Below, piece by piece: positions 54,716-59,235 of a DNA stretch of 59,235 nucleotides (positions are counted from its first letter, which is position 1; each line of letters opens with the position of its first letter). The stretch is from Prosthecobacter sp. (GTDB taxonomy: Bacteria > Verrucomicrobiota > Verrucomicrobiia > Verrucomicrobiales > Verrucomicrobiaceae). Location: positions 1-59,235 of the forward strand of contig NZ_JAQSEA010000068.1 of the NCBI RefSeq assembly GCF_029946185.1, read 5' to 3'. Below the pieces are notes generated by a model, which did not search any database, was not told the DNA's origin, and was given only the letters and a program-made list of their open reading frames with translations. Made by a program: the position numbers and the translations under genes.

Positions 54716-55744
54716 ATGATTCGCACCCTGCTCTTCGTTATCGGCGCTTCCGCGCTGCTTTCTCTCAATGCCCGCGCCCAGAACATCCGCGCTGGCATCA
54801 TCGGCCTCGACACCTCCCATGTGCTGGCTTTCACCAAGACGCTGAACGCCAAGCCGCAGCAGCCGGAGGTGATGGGCGTGCGTCTTGTCGCCGCCTATCC
54901 GCAGGGGTCGAAGGACATCGAGGGCAGCACCATGCGCGTGCCGGAGTACACGGAGAAGGTCAAGGCCATGGGCGTGGAGATCGTGCCCAGCATCAATGAT
55001 TTGCTCGACAAAGTGGACGTCGTTTTCCTCGAATCCAATGACGGCCGCGTGCATCTGGAGCAGGTGCTGCCCTGCATCGAGGCGCACAAGCCGGTCTTCC
55101 TCGACAAGCCCATCGCAGGCTCGCTGGTGGATGTGATCAAGATTTTCGATGCCTCGAAGAAGGCCAGCATTCCCGTGTTTTCCTCGTCCTCACTGCGCTT
55201 TGGCAAAGGCACGCAGGCGGTGCGTGGCGGCAGCATTGGCAAGGTGAAAGAGGCCAGCACCACCAGCCCTGCCAGCCTGGAAGAGCACCACCCGGATCTG
55301 TTTTGGTACGGCATCCACGGCGTGGAGTCCCTCTTCACCGTCATGGGCACCGGCTGCCAGAGCGTGAAGCGCGGCACCGTCATGGAAGAAGTCACCACCG
55401 TGGACAAAGTCACCAAAAAGGAGACCAAGCAGACCGTCAGCCGCATCACCGTCACCGGCACCTGGGAAGGCGGCCGCAGCGGCACCTTCACCGAAGCCAA
55501 GGGCTATGGCGGCAAGGCCGTCGGCGAGAAAGGCGAGGCCGCCATCGGCACCTACGACGGCTACGATCCGCTGCTCTACTCCATCGTGCATTTCTTCCGC
55601 ACCGGCATCGCTCCTGTTTCACCGGAGGAGACGCTGGAAATCTACGCCTTCATGGAGGCTGCCGACGAGAGCAAACGCCGCAACGGCGCGGAAGTCTCCC
55701 TCAAGGAAGTGATGGACAAGGCCCTCGCAGAAGCGCGTAAATAA
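54716..55744 (+). CDS. Secreted Gfo/Idh/MocA-type oxidoreductase
   Basis: A signal peptide (MIRTLLFVIGASALLSLNAR) precedes a Rossmann domain (NIRAGIIGLDTSHVLAFTKT). The expected GxGxxG is degenerate, and the family lysine is in KPVFLDKPIAGS. The C-terminal domain includes WYGIHGVESLFTVMGTGCQS. Exported members of this family are frequent in Verrucomicrobia and probably act on carbohydrates with a bound NAD(P). Because the glycine motif is altered, catalytic competence is uncertain. Confidence 0.85.
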   Translation: MIRTLLFVIGASALLSLNARAQNIRAGIIGLDTSHVLAFTKTLNAKPQQPEVMGVRLVAAYPQGSKDIEGSTMRVPEYTEKVKAMGVEIVPSINDLLDKVDVVFLESNDGRVHLEQVLPCIEAHKPVFLDKPIAGSLVDVIKIFDASKKASIPVFSSSSLRFGKGTQAVRGGSIGKVKEASTTSPASLEEHHPDLFWYGIHGVESLFTVMGTGCQSVKRGTVMEEVTTVDKVTKKETKQTVSRITVTGTWEGGRSGTFTEAKGYGGKAVGEKGEAAIGTYDGYDPLLYSIVHFFRTGIAPVSPEETLEIYAFMEAADESKRRNGAEVSLKEVMDKALAEARK

Positions 55745-56185
55745 GCGACTTGTTCAAAATCGGGCGCGGCATGCGCGGTCGTAGGATGGGTGTGGCGACA
55801 GCCCGCCCGTCTATCAGCGTACCGCAAGCACACTGGCATGCGAACGTACTCGCAGTCGGGCGGTTTGGCGGAGATGGCTATGGGCATCGCCGTGCCTTCG
55901 ACGCCAAACACACCCAACCTACATCAAGAGCGATCCCGCTGTTCGTGTTGGAAATTTCTGCTGCTTCCAGGTGACCGCGATGAATAGATCCGCTCTTTCG
56001 AGCGCGAGCGCCGTAGTACGGAACAGACCAAAACGCCCCCGCAACGGCTCCTTGTAGCGGTGGTTTGAGATGTGAAAGAGTCCCTTTCTTTCGCACAAAT
56101 ATGTTCAACATTCCCACGGCCACTACGTCTGAAAGACAGGCTCTCCCCCCGAGACGCTGAAAAATCCCCACCCAAACGCCCACAC
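55745..56185. other. 441-bp gap before the HtrA gene containing an inverted-repeat element
   Basis: No gene is supported here. Bases 55781-55922 are bounded by inverted GTAGG(A/T)TGGGTGTG words. The remainder (55923-56185) holds only the leader of the HtrA gene; a longer in-frame extension from 56072 lacks signal-peptide character. Confidence 0.5.
55781..55922. repeat. GTAGG-type inverted-repeat element
   Basis: GTAGGATGGGTGTG at 55781 is inverted at the right end as ACACCCAACCTAC (55910-55922) with one mismatch. The 142-bp unit has no open frame and resembles other REP-like intergenic pairs with a GTAG foot, but its hairpin differs from the RAYT-linked family. Confidence 0.5.
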
Positions 56186-57946
56186 ATGAAGACTCAACCA
56201 CGCATCTGCATCGCGTTCACCTGTGCCGGCATGCTGGCGGCAGGACTGCCCTCTCTCCAGGCTCAGCAGCCTGGCGCACTGCCGCCGGGTACACTGCCGC
56301 CTGCCGCATCAACGCAGCCTGTGTCACCGCCGACCCTCATGCCACCTGCGGATGCGAAGGGGCCTCTGACGGCGGAATTCAATGCGAAGATCCAGCGTGA
56401 CTCCACCACCCTGCCGAACAACGGCCAGTTGCAGATGAGCTATGCCAGCGTGGTCGAAAAGATTCTGCCCAGTGTCGTTACCATCCACTCCTCCGCGCCG
56501 ATCAAGGCTCCGGACGTGGATCAGATCCCGCCGCAGCTCCGCCCCTTCTTCTACCGCTTCTTTGGTGCCCCCGGCGGTCAGGATGGCCAGGGCCAGGACC
56601 CCTTCGGCGGCATGAACGAGGACGAAGAGCCCGCACCCGCCCCACGCCGCCGTGGCCAGCAGCAGCCGCCCCAGCGCCAGCCGCAGCCCCCTGCGGATGA
56701 TGAGTCCCATCAGTCCGAGGGCGTTGGCTCCGGCATGATCATCAGCACCGACGGCTACATCATCACCAACAACCACGTCGTGGCCGATGCCAAAAAGATC
56801 CTCGTGGATGTGGATGCCAATGGCTCCACCAAAACCTACCGCGCGACGGTGGTCGGCACGGACCCCCTCACCGATGTCGCTCTCATCAAGATCGACGCCA
56901 CCGGGCTCATTCCCGCCACGCTGGGAGACAGCTCCAAGCTCCGCGTCGGCGACATCGTGCTCGCTGCCGGCGCGCCGATGGAGCTCAGCCGCTCCGTTTC
57001 CTTGGGCATCGTCAGCGCCTTGGGCCGCAGCAATGAAGGCATCGTCGGCAAGGGCAATGGCCGTGGCGGCCGCGTCCAGGGCTACGAAGACTTCATTCAG
57101 ACCGACGCCTCGATCAATCCCGGCAACTCCGGCGGCCCGCTGGTGGATGCCATGGGCCGCGTCATCGGCATCAGCACCGCCATCCTCTCCCGCACTGGCA
57201 TGAATGCCGGCATCGGCTTTGCCATCCCCATCAACATGGCGCTTCACATCGTTGAAGATCTGCTGGACGACGGCACCGTGCAGCGCGGCTTCCTCGGCGT
57301 GCAGATCACCGATCTCGACGGCGCTCTCGCAGATCGCCTCGGCTTTAAAGAGCAGGGCGGCGCAGTCGTCATGATGGTGGGCGCAGGCTCCCCCGCCGAA
57401 AAGGCAGGCATCCAGCTGGAAGACATCATCGTTGCCATCAACAGCCAGCGTGTGGACAGCAGCAGCCGTCTGCGCCTCATCGTCAGCGGCACTAAGCCCG
57501 GCAGTCAGATCCCCATCGACGTCATGCGCGGTGGCAAACGCTTCACCATGAACGCCACGCTGGAAGCTCTCCCTGAAGAGGCCCTGTCTGAACTCAGCGG
57601 CGGGCAGCGCGGCATCCCACGCAGCGGCCCCGGTGCAGGGGGAGCGGCCCAGGACAATGTCAGCGAACTCGTCTCCGGCGTCACCGTCCAGACCCTCAGC
57701 CAGGCTCTGCGTGAGCGCCACGACATCCCCAACAACGTCAACGGCGTCATCGTCACCAAGGTGGATGCCGACAGCCGCGCCGCTGCCATGGGTGTGGAAG
57801 AAAGCGACGTCATCTCCCACGTGAACCGCAAGCCCGTGGCCAATGCCGGCGAGGCCCGCACCCTCGCCAAAGGCAGTGACAAAACCGTTCTCCTCCGCGT
57901 GTGGCGCAAAGGCGACACGATGCTGCTCATGATTGGCAACAACTGA
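56186..57946 (+). CDS. HtrA/DegP-family (Do) serine endopeptidase
   Basis: A signal peptide (MKTQPRICIAFTCAGMLAAG) leads to a Pro/Gln-rich linker and a trypsin-like domain with the full triad H197 (NNHVVADA), D230 (LTDVALIKID) and S315 (NPGNSGGPLVD). Two PDZ domains follow (RGFLGVQITDLDGALADRLG; NNVNGVIVTKVDADSRAAAM). At 586 aa it is longer than E. coli DegP because of inserted Pro/Gln-rich segments (around residues 135-180). It should be a periplasmic quality-control protease. A strong terminator and then a REP pair follow. Confidence 0.94.
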   Translation: MKTQPRICIAFTCAGMLAAGLPSLQAQQPGALPPGTLPPAASTQPVSPPTLMPPADAKGPLTAEFNAKIQRDSTTLPNNGQLQMSYASVVEKILPSVVTIHSSAPIKAPDVDQIPPQLRPFFYRFFGAPGGQDGQGQDPFGGMNEDEEPAPAPRRRGQQQPPQRQPQPPADDESHQSEGVGSGMIISTDGYIITNNHVVADAKKILVDVDANGSTKTYRATVVGTDPLTDVALIKIDATGLIPATLGDSSKLRVGDIVLAAGAPMELSRSVSLGIVSALGRSNEGIVGKGNGRGGRVQGYEDFIQTDASINPGNSGGPLVDAMGRVIGISTAILSRTGMNAGIGFAIPINMALHIVEDLLDDGTVQRGFLGVQITDLDGALADRLGFKEQGGAVVMMVGAGSPAEKAGIQLEDIIVAINSQRVDSSSRLRLIVSGTKPGSQIPIDVMRGGKRFTMNATLEALPEEALSELSGGQRGIPRSGPGAGGAAQDNVSELVSGVTVQTLSQALRERHDIPNNVNGVIVTKVDADSRAAAMGVEESDVISHVNRKPVANAGEARTLAKGSDKTVLLRVWRKGDTMLLMIGNN

Positions 57947-57964
57947 GGCGCTGATGAATCATTC

Positions 57965-58000
57965 GCCCGCGTGTGCTGAAAGGCATGCGCGGGCTTTTTT
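57965..58000 (+). terminator. Rho-independent terminator after the HtrA gene
   Basis: GCCCGCG pairs with CGCGGGC around an imperfect loop and is followed by TTTTTT, 19 bp after the stop. Confidence 0.85.
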
Positions 58001-58009
58001 GTGCCTGCC

Positions 58010-58134
58010 AAAGTAGCCTTGTTGCTGTGCAACAAGGGAAACCTCCCGGCCTCGCACACCGTTCCCGCTCTGGACTTCTGCTGGCTTTCCTGTTTGCAAC
58101 GCGCTCCCTTGTTCCGCAGGAACAAGGCTGCTTT
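58010..58134. repeat. REPIN copy D between the HtrA gene and tatD
   Basis: AAAGTAG at 58010 is followed by CCTTGTTGCTGTGCAACAAGG. The right REP is CCTTGTTCCGCAGGAACAAGG with foot CTGCTTT, one base off the usual CTACTTT. Length is 125 bp. The right end lies 5 bp before the tatD start codon, so it may affect tatD translation. Confidence 0.85.
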
Positions 58135-58139
58135 GCCCC

Positions 58140-58952
58140 ATGCTCTACGACGCCCACAATCACCTCCAGGATGACCGCCTCGACCCGTGGCGTGGGCAGA
58201 TCCTAGCCATGCTGCCGCAGACCGGGCTGGCGGAGATGATCGTGAACGGCTCCTGCGAAGAAGACTGGCCCGCAGTGGCGGAGCTCGCGCGGCAGCACAC
58301 CTTCATTCGCCCCGCGTTCGGCCTGCACCCTTGGTACGTCAAAGAACGCACGGGGGACTGGGCCACCACGTTGCGGCAGTTTCTGGTAGATCATCCGAAG
58401 GCCGTGGTGGGCGAGATCGGCCTCGACCGCTGGATTGAAAACCCGGACGTCGAAGCCCAGCTCGAATGCTTTCACACGCAGCTCGCGCTCGCCGTCGAGC
58501 TGGACCGCCCCGCCACCCTCCACTGCCTGCGCGCCTTTGGTCTGCTGGAGGAAACCCTGCGCAAAGCCACGCTGCCACGGCGCGGCTTCCTGCTGCACTC
58601 GTATGGCGGCCCTGCCGAGATGATCCCCGGCTTCGTCAAACTCGGTGCCTATTTCTCCATCAGCCCCTACTTCGGCCACCCGCGCAAAGCCGCCCAGCTC
58701 GCTGTCTTCAAAAGCGTGCCGCTGGACCGCCTCCTCACCGAAACCGACGCCCCCGACATGTGGCCGCCGGATGAACTCAATCCCCACCCGCTGCACACAG
58801 CGGAGGGCAAAGCGATCAATCACCCCGCGAATCTCAGGGTGAGCTACGAGCTGCTGGCGCAGGTGCGTGGGATGGAAGTGGCGGAGCTGGAGGAAGTCAT
58901 CGCTACGAATTACACCACCCTCTTCGGCACCCCCACACGCCTTGCGGCCTGA
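58140..58952 (+). CDS. TatD-family metal-dependent hydrolase
   Basis: The start MLYDAHNHLQDDRLDPWRGQ carries the N-terminal HxH metal site (H6, H8). Other barrel ligands are in VGEIGLDRW (Glu), PATLHCLRAFG (His), GFLLHSYGG (His) and LLTETDAPDMWPP (Asp). The family includes 3'-5' exonuclease and D-aminoacyl-tRNA hydrolase activities; the role here is undefined. Length of 270 aa is normal. The right REP of copy D lies directly before the start, leaving no room for a standard Shine-Dalgarno. The last ~170 bp are copied in tandem after the stop. Confidence 0.9.
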   Translation: MLYDAHNHLQDDRLDPWRGQILAMLPQTGLAEMIVNGSCEEDWPAVAELARQHTFIRPAFGLHPWYVKERTGDWATTLRQFLVDHPKAVVGEIGLDRWIENPDVEAQLECFHTQLALAVELDRPATLHCLRAFGLLEETLRKATLPRRGFLLHSYGGPAEMIPGFVKLGAYFSISPYFGHPRKAAQLAVFKSVPLDRLLTETDAPDMWPPDELNPHPLHTAEGKAINHPANLRVSYELLAQVRGMEVAELEEVIATNYTTLFGTPTRLAA

Positions 58953-59235
58953 AGGGCCACTGGAGTCAGCCCTGCCCCCTGCACGCAGCCGCTGGCAAAG
59001 CGATCAATCACCCCGCCAACCTCCGCGTGAGCTATGAGCTCCTCGCGCAAGTGCGTGGGATGGAAGTGGCGGAGCTGGAGGAAGTCATCGCTACGAATTA
59101 CACCGCCCTCTTCGGCACCCGCACACGCCTTGCGGCCTGAAGGGCCGCTGGAGTCAGCCCTGCCCCCTGCACGCAGCCGATGGCAAAGCGATCAATCACC
59201 CCGCCAACCTCCGCGTGAGCTATGAGCTCCTCGCG
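58777..59235 (+). repeat. 188-bp tandem repeats of the tatD 3' end, running off the window
   Basis: GGCAAAGCGATCAATCACC occurs at 58806, 58994 and 59182, exactly 188 bp apart. The first lies in tatD; the second ends with the same GGCCTGA stop region near 59140; the third is cut by the window edge. Because 188 is not a multiple of three, the extra copies are out of frame with tatD and untranslated from it. They differ from the gene mostly at synonymous third positions. Confidence 0.85.

Noticed and set aside
56324..57820. 498-codon minus-strand frame opposite the HtrA gene
   Set aside because: Antisense of a gene with an intact catalytic triad and PDZ domains.
36054..58134. CRISPR array as explanation of the recurrent AAAGTAG palindromes
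   Set aside because: Copies are kilobases apart, individually paired and inverted, with no regular spacers or cas genes.
59034..59225. Small plus-strand frame in the tatD tail repeats
   Set aside because: It is an out-of-frame reading of the duplicated tatD segment.

Overview
The window reads as a moderately GC-rich chromosome segment from the Verrucomicrobiota, probably near Prosthecobacter/Verrucomicrobium. This is inferred from family content, not from a marker gene search. The pointers are a PSD1/DUF1549-DUF1553 cytochrome protein, a PQQ-type sugar dehydrogenase fused to haem-binding modules, a redoxin/haem/copper-monooxygenase fusion, a formylglycine sulfatase, a PEP-CTERM protein, Tat-exported TIM-barrel enzymes, and many Hanks kinases and ECF sigma factors. 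No tRNA, rRNA, CRISPR array or phage module was recognised.

Layout. 1-1542: tail of a redoxin/cytochrome/Cu-monooxygenase protein. 1670-3692: a low-GC three-gene minus-strand cluster of small envelope proteins sharing a repeated module. 3804-5508: ParA-like ATPase plus a roadblock-like partner. 5535-10549: receptor-like Ser/Thr kinase divergent from an LMW phosphatase and an in-frame RpiB-GlyA fusion. 10646-14614: CvfB, a PQQ propeller protein, TsaD and small lipoprotein or zinc-ribbon genes. 14750-21625: multihaem sugar dehydrogenase, TIM-barrel epimerase, Uma2 nuclease, ceramidase-like protein. 21839-29277: Tex, repeat-rich lipoproteins, a basic Ala/Lys protein, Amt and two small roadblock-like proteins. 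29473-36052: aminotransferase, an HNH nuclease island, then a sugar-metabolism run (epimerase, SDR, ROK kinase, SIS isomerase) and Dtd. 36244-41627: ECF sigma factor, sulfatase, AspRS and a REP-associated tyrosine transposase (RAYT) bracketed by REP pairs. 41621-48707: kinase/ECF pair, GalM/PP2C pair and a MetE-like protein. 48875-58952: PEP-CTERM protein, amidohydrolase, thymidine phosphorylase, PSD1 protein, Gfo/Idh/MocA protein, HtrA protease and TatD. 58953-end: out-of-frame 188-bp tandem copies of the tatD tail.

The most distinctive feature is a family of inverted-pair REP elements (REPINs). Each REP has a GTAG foot followed by a TTGTTCC/GGAACAA hairpin. Four copies are visible (36054-36171, 40590-40778, 41437-41627, 58010-58134), and two of them flank the RAYT gene. 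Several copies start at, or supply, the stop codon of the neighbouring gene. A related but distinct element lies at 47579-47666, and further unrelated repeats lie at 24966-25151 and 55781-55922.

Functionally, much of the window is phospho-signalling (two Hanks kinases, PP2C, LMW-PTP, two ECF factors) interleaved with secreted oxidative, hydrolytic and sugar-processing enzymes. This fits a heterotroph that degrades complex polymers. Starts were often moved inward from the longest open frame to the first methionine that gives a signal peptide or a family-consistent N terminus; these choices are stated per entry.
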